Of a stretch of DNA of 45,290 nucleotides, positions 1 to 8,938 are shown piece by piece (the first letter of the stretch is position 1; every line of letters starts with the position of its first letter). The notes under the pieces are model-generated. The model was not told where the DNA came from and did not search any database. It was given only the letters and a program-made list of their open reading frames with translations. Source of the stretch: Chthoniobacterales bacterium (GTDB lineage Bacteria; Verrucomicrobiota; Verrucomicrobiia; Chthoniobacterales; JACTMZ01). A program made the translations under genes and the position numbers. The stretch covers positions 1 through 45,290 of the forward strand of contig VEQL01000023.1 in assembly GCA_018883245.1 (NCBI GenBank). Direction: 5' to 3'.

Positions 1-1
1 G

Positions 2-247
2 TTCGAAGCGCTGCTTGCCGGGCATGAAAAGTTCCTCGCCGGCCGGGGAGTGGAGCGCACGACTTTGCAGGCGGTCGATCCCGATTCGGTCCGTGTGTGC
101 GTCGAGCGCGACATGGAATCCCAGATGCAGCACAACCTCCGCGAGGGGCTTCTCCAGCGGGAAGGGGAAGAGCACGGACGCTATTCCTGGCGCGGAATGC
201 TTTTCTTGTGGTTCCAAGTGCTGCGCGATATCTTCCGGTTCTCGTGA
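2..247 (+). CDS. C-terminal fragment of an unknown protein (5' end outside window)
   Basis: The frame is open from the first complete codon to a TGA at 245-247, so the start lies before the window. The 81 visible residues are polar and charged, then end in an aromatic, hydrophobic stretch (WRGMLFLWFQVLRDIFRFS). That could be a membrane-associated or packing helix. I do not recognise the family. A GTG at 244-246 overlaps the stop and is in frame with the deoC-like gene, which suggests co-transcription with that gene. Confidence 0.55.
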   Translation, partial: FEALLAGHEKFLAGRGVERTTLQAVDPDSVRVCVERDMESQMQHNLREGLLQREGEEHGRYSWRGMLFLWFQVLRDIFRFS

Positions 248-261
248 GCGCCCTGTTCCCC

Positions 262-1158
262 ATGACGCGCCAATCACCGTCCTTCGGGCGGGTCGACCAG
301 ATTATGGTCGAAGAACGCGCGGCCACTTTCACCAAACGCAGCATCAAGACCGAATCGAAGCTGCAAGGTCTGCGCATGGTTTTCTCCATGCTCGACCTCA
401 CCACGCTGGAGGGGCGCGACACGCCGGGGAAGGTGATGACCATTTGCCACAAAGCCATGCATCCCGCGCCCGACCGCTACAAAGTCGGCCCCGTCGCCGC
501 GGTCTGCGTTTATCCGAACCTCGTTCCGGCGGCCAAAGCTTTCCTCCGCGGCTCGAATGTCAAAGTCGCCGCGGTGGCCACTTATTTTCCGAGCGGACAG
601 TCCTCGATGAAAACCAAACTTGAGGATACGCGCGTCGCGCTCAATGCCGGCGCCGACGAAATCGACATGGTCATCGATCGCGCCGCTTTCCTCCGTGGCG
701 AATATGCCAAGGTCCATGATGAGATCGCCGCAGTGAAACAGCTCTGCGGTGACGTCCACCTCAAGGTCATCCTCGAGACGGGCGAACTCGTCACCTACGA
801 CAATGTGCGCGCCGCGAGCATGATTGCCATGCAAGCGGGCGGGGATTTCATCAAGACGTCGACCGGCAAGGTCAGTCCGGCGGCCACGTTGCCTGTCACA
901 CTGGTCATGCTTGATGCCATCCGCGAATTTTTCTTCGCCACCGGCGTGCGCATCGGCATGAAGCCGGCCGGCGGAATCCGCACGGCCAAGCAGGCCCTGC
1001 AATATCTGGTCATGGTCAACGAAACCCTCGGTGACGACTGGCTCACGCCCGATCTCTTCCGCCTCGGCGCCAGCACGCTGGCCAATGACATCCTTCTCCA
1101 GATCGCCAAGTCCGTCGACGGACGCTACCAAAGCGGCGACTACTTCTCCCTGCCATGA
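262..1158 (+). CDS. deoC: Deoxyribose-phosphate aldolase
   Basis: A class I aldolase that cleaves 2-deoxyribose-5-phosphate to acetaldehyde and glyceraldehyde-3-phosphate in deoxynucleoside breakdown. The 298-residue product shows the family motifs. DEIDMVID supplies the active-site Asp region, DFIKTSTG carries the expected Schiff-base lysine (K198), and MKPAGGIRT carries the second conserved lysine. The N-terminus is longer than in the short bacterial DeoC form and fits the larger subfamily. The ATG at 262 was chosen. A GTG at 244 that overlaps the preceding stop would add six residues and is a real alternative. Its stop overlaps the start of the aldehyde dehydrogenase by 4 bases (ATGA), so the two are probably translated together. 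Confidence 0.93.
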   Translation: MTRQSPSFGRVDQIMVEERAATFTKRSIKTESKLQGLRMVFSMLDLTTLEGRDTPGKVMTICHKAMHPAPDRYKVGPVAAVCVYPNLVPAAKAFLRGSNVKVAAVATYFPSGQSSMKTKLEDTRVALNAGADEIDMVIDRAAFLRGEYAKVHDEIAAVKQLCGDVHLKVILETGELVTYDNVRAASMIAMQAGGDFIKTSTGKVSPAATLPVTLVMLDAIREFFFATGVRIGMKPAGGIRTAKQALQYLVMVNETLGDDWLTPDLFRLGASTLANDILLQIAKSVDGRYQSGDYFSLP

Positions 1159-2690
1159 GCAAAAAAACGAAGAAACTCGTCACCCGCACGGCGTCCATCA
1201 CAGCGCCCGCCCACGCCGCACCCGTTCCGGTTCGCGACCGCCATCTGCGCTTCAACGAGCGCTGGAACTACTCGCCCGCGCCCGAAGTTCACACCGACAT
1301 CACGATCAAGCCGCGTTACGAACTCTTCATTGGCGGCAAATTCGTCAAACCGTCCTCGGGCAAATATTTCCCGTCGATCAATCCGGCCACGGAAAAGCAG
1401 CATGCAGAGATCGCCCAAGGCACCGCGGCCGACGTGGACAAGGCGGTCAAGGCCGCGCGCCGGGCGTACGAAAAAACGTGGGGCAAGATGCCCGGACGCG
1501 AACGCGGCAAATATCTCTTTCGCATCGCGCGCCTCCTGCAGGAAAAAATCCGCGATCTCGCCGTCCTCGAATCGCTCGACGGCGGCAAAACCATCCGCGA
1601 GAGCCGCAACATCGACTTGCCGCTTGTCGCCGCGCACTTCTTCTACCATGCGGGCTGGGCCGACAAGCTCGACTATGCGTTCCCCGGTCGCAAGCCGCGC
1701 CCGCTCGGAGTGGCCGGCCAGATCATCCCGTGGAATTTCCCGCTGCTCATGGCCGCATGGAAGCTCGCGCCCGCTCTGGCTTGCGGCAACACCTGTGTGC
1801 TCAAACCGGCCGAAACGACATCGGTCACCGCCATGCATCTTGCGGAGATCCTCGCAGAAGCCGATTTGCCCGGGGGCGTGGTGAATATCGTCACCGGTTT
1901 CGGCGACACCGGCGCGGCCATCGTCAATCATCCGGACATCGACAAGCTCGCCTTCACAGGCTCGACCGAAGTCGGGAAAATCATCGCCAAGTCCGTGGCC
2001 GGAACGCGCAAGAAGCTGACGCTCGAGTTGGGCGGCAAGGCGGCGAACATCATTTGCGAGGACGCGCCCATCGACCAGGCCGTCGAGGGTGTCATTCAGG
2101 GGATCTATTTCAACCAAGGCCACGTTTGCTGCGCGGGTTCGCGCTTGTTCGTGCAGGAAAGCATCGTCGAGCCGGTCATCCGCCGCCTGCGCAACCGTCT
2201 CGCAACGTTGCGTGTCGGCGATCCGCTCGACAAAAACACCGACATCGGCGCGATCAACAGCCGCGAGCAACTCGGCAGGATCCGCGAGTTGGTCGAGAGC
2301 GGACAAAAGGAAGGTGCCGAACTTTACCAGCCGCCGTGCAAACTCCCGTCGAAAGGTTTTTTCTGCGCGCCGGGCTTTTTCACCGGCGTGACCGATTCTC
2401 ATCGCATCGCGCAGGAAGAGATTTTCGGACCCGTCCTCAGCGTGATGACCTTCCGCACACCGGAAGAAGCGCTGGAGCGTGCGAACAACACATCTTACGG
2501 CTTGAGCGCGGGAGTTTGGACCGACAAGGGCAGCAAAGCTTTCAAACTCGCCACGCAGCTGCGTGCCGGGGTGGTTTGGGCCGAGACCTACAACAAGTTC
2601 GATCCAGCCAGCCCTTTCGGCGGCTACAAGGAAAGCGGTTTCGGGCGAGAAGGCGGGAAGCAGGGACTTCTTGCCTACCTCAGGACCTGA
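1155..2690 (+). CDS. NAD(P)-dependent aldehyde dehydrogenase
   Basis: A 511-residue ALDH-superfamily enzyme. Visible motifs are the PWNFP segment, the FTGSTEVGK nucleotide-binding loop, the general base Glu in LELGG (E291) and the nucleophile Cys in GHVC (C325). The 34-residue E-to-C spacing is typical of the family. An N-terminal extension of about 50 residues, rich in Lys, Thr, Ala and Pro, precedes the catalytic fold. Coupling to deoC suggests that it oxidises the acetaldehyde released by the aldolase, giving a two-step deoxyribose salvage unit. That substrate is inferred from context only. The gene converges with the GGDEF gene, with 34 bases between them and no clear terminator. Confidence 0.93.
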   Translation: MSKKTKKLVTRTASITAPAHAAPVPVRDRHLRFNERWNYSPAPEVHTDITIKPRYELFIGGKFVKPSSGKYFPSINPATEKQHAEIAQGTAADVDKAVKAARRAYEKTWGKMPGRERGKYLFRIARLLQEKIRDLAVLESLDGGKTIRESRNIDLPLVAAHFFYHAGWADKLDYAFPGRKPRPLGVAGQIIPWNFPLLMAAWKLAPALACGNTCVLKPAETTSVTAMHLAEILAEADLPGGVVNIVTGFGDTGAAIVNHPDIDKLAFTGSTEVGKIIAKSVAGTRKKLTLELGGKAANIICEDAPIDQAVEGVIQGIYFNQGHVCCAGSRLFVQESIVEPVIRRLRNRLATLRVGDPLDKNTDIGAINSREQLGRIRELVESGQKEGAELYQPPCKLPSKGFFCAPGFFTGVTDSHRIAQEEIFGPVLSVMTFRTPEEALERANNTSYGLSAGVWTDKGSKAFKLATQLRAGVVWAETYNKFDPASPFGGYKESGFGREGGKQGLLAYLRT

Positions 2691-2724
2691 CTCTGCGCCA
2701 CCACGCGAGGTTTTGCGATAGGTT

Positions 2725-3285
2725 CTAATCCGTCCGGCGCTTGCGTTCCGGATCCTCCTTTTTGGGAAACAACTCGCGCAAACGGTCAATGAGACCCTTC
2801 GGAGCGGGGGCGGTGTTTGTTCCCGCGGCGATCCCGCCCACACACCGGTCCCCGCCGTTGTTGCGCGCAGCTTGGAGGGCGCTTTCCGCCCTGCGCATCA
2901 AGTCTGCCGCGGCGCGATGCTCGTCCGGAACAGCCACAGCCAAGCCGACCGAGACGCGGTGCGTGTGATTGTCGTCCGCCGCCCGCATGGCCTCCACGAT
3001 CTGCTCCCCGACACGCCTTGCGCCGGGCGGGGGCGTATCGGGCAGAATGGCGACGAATTCATCGCTCGAACGGCGCAGCACGATGTCTCTGGACCGCGCG
3101 CAGTGGACTTGCAGCGCTCGCTGCAGGATCTGCACTCCGACCTGGGTTTCCGGCGTGTCAAAAGAAACGACGGCCACGGTCAAAGGGCTGCTTTCCGCCG
3201 ACCCGCGCACCCATGCTTTTTCCAGCGCCTCCGTGATGCGTGCTTTCGCCTCAAGTGCGGATGCAGGCTGCGAGGCGTGATTCAT
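2725..3285 (-). CDS. Degenerate GGDEF-domain protein with retained I-site
   Basis: A 186-residue soluble protein that is mostly one GGDEF-like domain. The signature is RRSSDEF, so both catalytic-loop glycines are serine. The usual D-x-D-x-F-K segment is also not recognisable (VSFDTPETQ). Diguanylate cyclase activity is therefore unlikely. RSRD lies exactly five residues before SSDEF, the position of the RxxD I-site that binds c-di-GMP in this family, so a receptor role is possible. The downstream VSVGLAV strand and the C-terminal helix are recognisable. The tail is basic (KKEDPERKRR). It is divergent from the sensor kinase at 3391 and shares a 105-base intergenic region with it. Confidence 0.8.
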   Translation of the reverse strand: MNHASQPASALEAKARITEALEKAWVRGSAESSPLTVAVVSFDTPETQVGVQILQRALQVHCARSRDIVLRRSSDEFVAILPDTPPPGARRVGEQIVEAMRAADDNHTHRVSVGLAVAVPDEHRAAADLMRRAESALQAARNNGGDRCVGGIAAGTNTAPAPKGLIDRLRELFPKKEDPERKRRTD

Positions 3286-3303
3286 TTGTCCGGTAAGATC
3301 GGC

Positions 3304-3336
3304 CCGATTCGGCGCCTCCGCAAGTTTCCGATTCGG
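3304..3336. repeat. Two direct copies of CCGATTCGG in a divergent promoter region
   Basis: CCGATTCGG occurs at 3304-3312 and again at 3328-3336, 24 bases apart. Each copy is itself an odd-centred palindrome (CCGA-T-TCGG). The pair lies between the divergent GGDEF and sensor-kinase genes, so a regulator-binding role is plausible but not shown. Confidence 0.45.
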
Positions 3337-3390
3337 TAATCACGTCTTTTGCAGTTTGCCGGGGCAAGGCACCGCGGCTAGCGTTCACGG

Positions 3391-5877
3391 ATGAAGTCTG
3401 CCCCGTTGCCGTCCGATGAATTGGCCCGACAGCGTGCGCTCCAGGATCTGCACCTGCTTGATACGCCTGCGGAGCAGGAATTCGACGACATCACGCTGCT
3501 TGCTTCTTTCATCTGCGAGACGCCCATTGCGCTCATTTCGCTCGTGGACAAGGACCGCCAGTGGTTCAAGAGCCGGGTCGGCCTTGATATTCCGGAGACG
3601 CCCCGCGACATCGCCCTCTGCGCCCATGCCATTCTCGGCGACGAAATTTTCGAGGTGGTAGACGCCGCGGCCGACGAGCGCTTCAAAGACAATCCAGTTG
3701 TCACCGGCGATCTGCACCTGCGTTTCTACGCCGGGGTGCCGCTCAAGACCTTGGACAACCACAACGTGGGCACGCTCTGCGTGATCGACCGCAAGCCGCG
3801 CCAACTCACGGATGCGCAGCGCGCCGCCCTCAAGGCCTTGGGGCGGCAGATCATGAGGTTGGTCGAGCTGCGCAAATCGACGCGCTTGCAAGACGAACTC
3901 CGCCGCAAGCTCTCGGCCGAGACAGCCCTCACCCGGGCGATCATCGAGAACGCCGGCGCTGCCATCATTTCCACGGATCTCGATTCGACCATCCTCACTT
4001 TCAATCCGGCGGCGGAACAAATGCTCGGCTACAGCGCCGACGAGGTTATCGGGAAAGTTTCGCCCGTTTCGTTCCACGACCCTGGTGAAGTTGCTGAACG
4101 AGCCGCCGAGCTTTCCGCGCACTACGGCGAGAAGGTCAGCGGCCTCGATGTCTTTCTACGTCCGCTGCGCGACCAAGCGGCGGACACGGTGGAGTGGACG
4201 TATATTGCCAAGGACGGACGGCGCATCCCCATACTTCTGACCATGTCGGTGTTGCGGGACGAGGCCGGCCAGCCGTTCGGTTACCTCGGGATCATCCGAG
4301 ATCTGGGCGAAGCGAAAGCGCGGACCCACAGGTTGGAAGCCGCCGCGCGGTTGGGAGACATTGTCCGTCGCAGCCAGGAATCTTTCATCACGGGCGGGCC
4401 CACCAATCAAATGTTCGACCGTCTGCTCACCGACATTCTCGAATACACGCGCAGCGAATACGGGTTCATCGGCGAAGTGCTCTACGACGAGAACGGTGCG
4501 CCTTTCCTGAAGACGCATGCCATCACAAACATTGCTTGGAACGAGGCTACGAGAAAGTTGTATGAGGAAAGCAAGGCGACAGGTTTCATTTTCCGCAACC
4601 TGCACACGCTTTTCGGCGCGGCCCTGACCACGGGCGAGCCGGTGATCGCGAACCGTCCCGCGACCGACCCGCGGCGCGGCGGCCTTCCCCAAGGCCACCC
4701 GGCAATGCACGCCTTTCTCGGTCTGCCCATCCACTACGGCGGCAACCTCGTCGGCTTGGTCGGTGTGGCGAACAGGCCCGGGGGTTACGACGACGAGTTT
4801 GTGCGCGAGCTGGCGCCTATGGCGGCTTCCTGCGCGGCGCTCATTCACGCGATGCGGCTCGATGTCGAACGCTCCGCGACGCGTCAGTCGCTGGTCCGCG
4901 AACAAGACCGCTTCCGCCTCATTGTCGACACGGCGACCGAGGCCTTCATCGAGGTTGCAGAGGATGGAACGGTCACCGAGTGGAATCAGCACGCGGCGGA
5001 AGCGTTTCGCGCCCCGGTCGCCGATGCGGTCGGGCGGCAAATCGACGACCTTGTCATGCTCCGCGGCGAGGACGGGCACGACTCCGGTTTGCGTGACCAC
5101 GTTCCGACCGAACTCGAGCGGCCCGGCCAGCCGCGCGAGTTCACTTTCCGCTGCGCCGATGGCACGCAATTCCAGGGGGAGCTTGTCATGTGGGCCATGC
5201 CCGAGGGCTCGGAACGCCGCTATTGCGCATTCATCCGCGACGTGACCGAGCGCCGGGAACTCGAGAAGCAGCAGCGCTTGCGTTTCGAGTCCGAGACTCT
5301 CCTCAAGGAAATCCACCACCGCGTTAAGAACAACATGCAGGTCATTTCGAGTCTGCTCAGCATCCAATCCTCGCAGCTTAAAGATGACCAGCGCGACGTT
5401 TTCCTCGAGTGCCGCGAGCGCATAAGAGCCATGTCCCTCATCCATGACCGCCTTTACTCCACGGGCAAGTATGCCGGGATCGACTTCGCCGATTATTTGC
5501 GAGAAATGGTCGCGTTGATCACGTCCTCCAACCGTCCGGCCGGTGCCGAGGTGCATGTGGACCTTCAACTGCAGCCGGTGGAGGTTGAATTGGACAAAGC
5601 TGTGCCGCTGTCGCTCATCGCAAGCGAGCTTGTCCTCAACTCGTTGAAGCACGCCTTCCGCGACCGTAGCGAGGGCACGTTGACCGTGCGGCTCGGCAAC
5701 AAGGACGGGACTTGCCGGCTGTTTGTCGGTGACGACGGCCCCGGAATGCAACCGGCGAGCACCGAACGTGCCGGCGTCGGGCTGCAGCTCATCGAGGGTT
5801 TGGCCAGGCAGATCAAGGCGCGCCGCGAGGTGTCCGCCGGTCCCGGTCTGGGCACGACGATTCTTTGGGAACAATGA
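3391..5877 (+). CDS. GAF-PAS-GAF-PAS sensor histidine kinase (HisKA_2 type)
   Basis: An 828-residue cytosolic kinase with no membrane segment. Approximate layout: GAF 1-165, PAS 180-305, GAF 320-487, PAS 505-625, HisKA_2 635-710, HATPase 735-828. The phospho-acceptor region is EIHHRVKNN (H642/H643), typical of the HisKA_2/HWE-like group, and ELVLNSLKHAF is the N box. The first GAF domain has the usual N-terminus of this kinase class (LLDTPAEQEFDDIT). The stop overlaps the start of the REC-GGDEF gene (ATGA at 5874-5877). The kinase therefore probably phosphorylates that regulator and so controls c-di-GMP. The input signal is unknown. GAF and PAS domains would fit a small molecule, redox or light signal. 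Confidence 0.92.
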   Translation: MKSAPLPSDELARQRALQDLHLLDTPAEQEFDDITLLASFICETPIALISLVDKDRQWFKSRVGLDIPETPRDIALCAHAILGDEIFEVVDAAADERFKDNPVVTGDLHLRFYAGVPLKTLDNHNVGTLCVIDRKPRQLTDAQRAALKALGRQIMRLVELRKSTRLQDELRRKLSAETALTRAIIENAGAAIISTDLDSTILTFNPAAEQMLGYSADEVIGKVSPVSFHDPGEVAERAAELSAHYGEKVSGLDVFLRPLRDQAADTVEWTYIAKDGRRIPILLTMSVLRDEAGQPFGYLGIIRDLGEAKARTHRLEAAARLGDIVRRSQESFITGGPTNQMFDRLLTDILEYTRSEYGFIGEVLYDENGAPFLKTHAITNIAWNEATRKLYEESKATGFIFRNLHTLFGAALTTGEPVIANRPATDPRRGGLPQGHPAMHAFLGLPIHYGGNLVGLVGVANRPGGYDDEFVRELAPMAASCAALIHAMRLDVERSATRQSLVREQDRFRLIVDTATEAFIEVAEDGTVTEWNQHAAEAFRAPVADAVGRQIDDLVMLRGEDGHDSGLRDHVPTELERPGQPREFTFRCADGTQFQGELVMWAMPEGSERRYCAFIRDVTERRELEKQQRLRFESETLLKEIHHRVKNNMQVISSLLSIQSSQLKDDQRDVFLECRERIRAMSLIHDRLYSTGKYAGIDFADYLREMVALITSSNRPAGAEVHVDLQLQPVEVELDKAVPLSLIASELVLNSLKHAFRDRSEGTLTVRLGNKDGTCRLFVGDDGPGMQPASTERAGVGLQLIEGLARQIKARREVSAGPGLGTTILWEQ

Positions 5878-6803
5878 GCACCGGATGCCAGCCCCCATGC
5901 CCGCGCATCCTCGTCGTGGAAGACGAGGCCATCACGGCCATGGATCTGGCTGCCGAGCTTCGCAACTTGGGTTACGAGGTGTGCGGCATTGTCGATACGG
6001 CGGATGCTGCGGTCGAAGTCGCGGCACGCGAGAAACCGCAGCTCGTGCTCATGGATATCCGCCTCGGGGACGGTGGTGATGGGGTGGACGCGGCACGCCG
6101 CATTTACGAAACCAACGACACGGCGCTCATTTTTCTCACCGCGCACTCGGACGATGCCACGCTCGCTCGCGCACTTTCCGTTTCCCCATACGGCTACATC
6201 GTCAAGCCTTTCCACGCTCGCGAACTTAAAGTCGCAGTCGAAGTCGCCCTTTCGAAACACGCCCAAGAGCGGGCCGAAACGGAGAAGATATCGGAGCTGG
6301 TCCTTACGGATCCGCTGACCGGACTGGCTAATCGCCGGCGTTTCGACCAGGCGCTGGCCTCCGAGTGGGACCGCGCAATGCGCGAGCAACATGCGCTCGC
6401 CGTTCTGATGATCGACATCGATCACTTCAAAAAATTCAACGACAGCCGCGGTCACGCTGCCGGCGACGAATGTCTCAAGTCCGTGGCGCGCGCTCTTCGC
6501 GAACGCTGCGTTCGTGCCGGGGATCTCGTTTGCCGGTGGGGAGGGGAGGAGTTTGCGGTCATTCTGCCCGGGACCGACCAGGCTGGCGCCATCCATGTTG
6601 CGCGCGAATTGGTTGCAGCCGTCCGGTCGCTTGGCATCGAACACGGCAGTCCCGGCGCTGCATCGCACGTCACCATCTCGGCGGGTGCGTGCTCCGCTTT
6701 GGCCTCGGGCGGCGATACCGCGGAGAGATTGGTGGAGCGGGCCGATGCCGCGCTTTATGCGGCCAAACAAGCCGGACGCGATCGCGCGCTCGAAGCGGCC
6801 TGA
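5874..6803 (+). CDS. Response regulator with GGDEF output (diguanylate cyclase)
   Basis: A 309-residue REC-GGDEF protein. In the receiver domain, the acidic pair VVEDE, phospho-acceptor D61 (VLMDIR), T (FLTAH) and K (YIVKPF) are all present. The GGDEF domain has DPLTGLANRR, IDIDHFKKFND and an intact GGEEF at 223-227. RAGD lies five residues upstream as an I-site, so product inhibition is likely. It should make c-di-GMP when phosphorylated by the coupled kinase. The ATG at 5874 within the ATGA overlap was chosen. A TTG nine bases earlier is less likely. The exopolysaccharide operon that follows is a reasonable, unproven target. Confidence 0.93.
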   Translation: MSTGCQPPCPRILVVEDEAITAMDLAAELRNLGYEVCGIVDTADAAVEVAAREKPQLVLMDIRLGDGGDGVDAARRIYETNDTALIFLTAHSDDATLARALSVSPYGYIVKPFHARELKVAVEVALSKHAQERAETEKISELVLTDPLTGLANRRRFDQALASEWDRAMREQHALAVLMIDIDHFKKFNDSRGHAAGDECLKSVARALRERCVRAGDLVCRWGGEEFAVILPGTDQAGAIHVARELVAAVRSLGIEHGSPGAASHVTISAGACSALASGGDTAERLVERADAALYAAKQAGRDRALEAA

Positions 6804-6840
6804 TCCGCGCCGCTGTGCCTCTGCGCGGTTTGGGCCCTGC

Positions 6841-7680
6841 TCAAGGACTTGCGGGAGCGCCCGATACCGGTTCGATGCAAATCCAATCCACAAGCATCGT
6901 CTGGGAGTCGTCCCAATCCGCCTGTCCGGCCCACGGCATCTGGCGCATGCCGAAGATCACTTCCGCAGGGTGGTCGGGAACGACGTCGTCGATTGTCTGC
7001 TGCAGCACCCCGTCGACGTAGAAACGCACGGCCTCGGGCTTCCATTCGATGGTGTAAATATGGAAGCGCCCGTCGCGGTGGGAAACGCGGCGCCCGTCGG
7101 CGTCGGTGACCGGCATGCGTATGGTGTGCTTCGGGTTCAGGTCGGTCCCGCTCGCGTTGGCCCACGTGTTGAGGCGGATATCGGTCCATCCTCCCACGGT
7201 GCCGGTGGGATGCCCGGCTTCCGCGCCTTCGGTGTCATCGGCCACCATCTCGATGTCGATCTCGTCCACTTCGGGTTCTTCGCGGTAGGTGAAAAGAATG
7301 CACGCCACCCCGGGAATCGCCGTGTTTTTTGCGCGCATGCTGATGCGGTGGTTGCTGCGGACCGGTCCGAACGAAAGCGTCTGGAAGGGCCATGCGGTGA
7401 AGTTGCACGGGCGTTTTTTGAGAAATTCCCTCTCGGCGGTCAGGTAAGCGAAGCCGTCGCCGGGGATGAGATCATTCCATCCGGAAACCGGCGACAGGTC
7501 CGCTTGGTATCGCCATGTCATCGCCGGGGTTCCATCCGGCTTTCCGTGCTCGTCGAAGTCCTCGAAGTATTCCTCCGCGCGAGAATGTGCGGGCATGGAA
7601 AGGCATAGCGCGAATGCAGCGCGGACGACCAGCGTTTCAAGCCGCGACCACGCGCGCCTTCTTGTCCTTGGGCACGACAT
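6841..7680 (-). CDS. Secreted glycoside hydrolase family 16
   Basis: A 279-residue protein with an Arg-rich N-terminus, a short hydrophobic core and a PAHSRA/EE cleavage-like site, which looks like a Sec signal peptide. The catalytic signature of GH16 (E-x-D-x-E) appears as DEIDIEMV. FHIYTIEWKPEAVRFYVDG is the typical following strand pair. It should hydrolyse or transglycosylate a beta-linked glycan outside the cytoplasm. The start at 7680 lies 44 bases inside the upstream dehydrogenase gene. This overlap is longer than others in the operon, but a later start would remove the signal peptide. As the last gene of the polysaccharide operon it may trim or release the polymer. Its exact specificity cannot be read from the sequence. 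Confidence 0.85.
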   Translation of the reverse strand: MSCPRTRRRAWSRLETLVVRAAFALCLSMPAHSRAEEYFEDFDEHGKPDGTPAMTWRYQADLSPVSGWNDLIPGDGFAYLTAEREFLKKRPCNFTAWPFQTLSFGPVRSNHRISMRAKNTAIPGVACILFTYREEPEVDEIDIEMVADDTEGAEAGHPTGTVGGWTDIRLNTWANASGTDLNPKHTIRMPVTDADGRRVSHRDGRFHIYTIEWKPEAVRFYVDGVLQQTIDDVVPDHPAEVIFGMRQMPWAGQADWDDSQTMLVDWICIEPVSGAPASP

Positions 7681-8938
7681 TGCATGCATCGACGATGAGG
7701 GGGACGGTTCCCGCAAGTTTGGCGTAATCGACATCGCGATGTGCGGTGCAGACGACGGCGGCGTCGAATCCGCGCAGTTCGTGTTCGCTCCATGGTATCG
7801 AATGGCGTCCCGCCCAATGGTTGTGACCGGGAGCGATGCGCGGCACATGGGGATCGTAATATTGCACATCGGCGCCTTTGCCGCGGAGGAGGTCCATGAT
7901 CGCGTAGGCCGGCGATTCGCGGTCGTCGGAAACGCCCGGCTTGTAGGCCACCCCGAGCACCAGGACACGGGTGCCGCGGAGCGAGCGGCCCGCCGCGTTC
8001 ATCGCTTCGAGCAGATGGTTGACGACGTAGTAGGGCATCGAGCGGTTGATTTGCCCCGCCAGTTCGATGAAGCGTGTGTCGGTGTTGTATTCGCGCACCT
8101 TCCACGTGAGGTAATAAGGGTCGATAGGGATGCAATGTCCGCCGACGCCCGGCCCGGGGTAGAAAGGCATGTAGCCGAAGGGTTTGGTCTTGGCGGCTTC
8201 AATCACCTCCCAAATGTCGATGCCCATGAGGCCGAAGATGCGCTTGAGTTCGTTGACAAGTGCGATGTTGGCGAAGCGGAAAATATTCTCCGTGAGCTTG
8301 ACCGCCTCGGCCGTATCGCAGTTGCTCACCGGGATCATTTGCTTCACGACGCGACCGTAAAGCTCGAGACCGCGTTCGAGGCAGGCCGGGGTCAGGCCGC
8401 CGATCACTTTGGGCATGTCGCCCAGCACGCTTTTGCTGTTGCCCGGATCTTCCCGCTCGGGGGAAAACACGAGGGCAAAATCCCGTCCGGCTTCGAGGCC
8501 GGAGGCCTTCTCCAAAACGGCGCGGAGTTCCTCGCGCGTGGTGCCGGGGTAGGTGCTGGATTCGAGCGAAACGAGCATGCCTTTGCGCAAGTGCGGGCCG
8601 ATCTCGCCGCCGGCGGCAAGGATATGCGAAAGGTCCGGGTCCTGATGTTTCCGCAGGGGCGTCGGGACGCAGATGATGACGGCCTGCGATTCGCTCAAGC
8701 GCGTGTTGTCTCCGGTGAACTCGAGGTGTCCGTCCGCCGCGGCCCTGGCGATTCTTTCCGAGGCGAGGTGCGTCAGGGGGGAGTGGCCCTGCTGAAGTTC
8801 AAGGACGCGCCCCGCATCCGAGTCGAGTCCCAGTGTGCGGCAACCCGCGCGGGCAAAAGCGAGCGCGAGGGGGATTCCCACGTAGCCGAGTCCCACCACG
8901 GCGACTTCGTAGCGGGCGTTTTCCGGCTTGGGGATCAT
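7637..8938 (-). CDS. Nucleotide-sugar (UDP-sugar) dehydrogenase
   Basis: A 433-residue UDP-glucose/GDP-mannose dehydrogenase-family enzyme. The N-terminal Rossmann motif is VVGLGYVGIPLA. The nucleophilic Cys is in GVGGHCIPIDPYYL, and the C-terminal domain carries VLGVAYKPGVSDDRESP. The GGHCIPIDPYYL form is more like the UDP-HexNAc 6-dehydrogenase group (WbpA/TviB) than plain UDP-glucose dehydrogenases, so the product may be a UDP-HexNAc uronate. The start codon overlaps the GT2 stop (ATGA at 8935-8938). It probably supplies an acidic sugar donor to the neighbouring synthase. Confidence 0.92.
   Translation of the reverse strand: MIPKPENARYEVAVVGLGYVGIPLALAFARAGCRTLGLDSDAGRVLELQQGHSPLTHLASERIARAAADGHLEFTGDNTRLSESQAVIICVPTPLRKHQDPDLSHILAAGGEIGPHLRKGMLVSLESSTYPGTTREELRAVLEKASGLEAGRDFALVFSPEREDPGNSKSVLGDMPKVIGGLTPACLERGLELYGRVVKQMIPVSNCDTAEAVKLTENIFRFANIALVNELKRIFGLMGIDIWEVIEAAKTKPFGYMPFYPGPGVGGHCIPIDPYYLTWKVREYNTDTRFIELAGQINRSMPYYVVNHLLEAMNAAGRSLRGTRVLVLGVAYKPGVSDDRESPAYAIMDLLRGKGADVQYYDPHVPRIAPGHNHWAGRHSIPWSEHELRGFDAAVVCTAHRDVDYAKLAGTVPLIVDACNVVPKDKKARVVAA

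Noticed and set aside
1140-2843. A 567-codon minus-strand open frame opposite the aldehyde dehydrogenase
   Set aside because: The plus-strand frame has full ALDH motifs. The opposite frame has no domain and reflects high GC in third codon positions.
4156-5898. A 580-codon minus-strand frame opposite the sensor kinase
   Set aside because: It lies within a gene with clear GAF/PAS/HisKA motifs. Its product lacks recognisable domains and has low-complexity composition.
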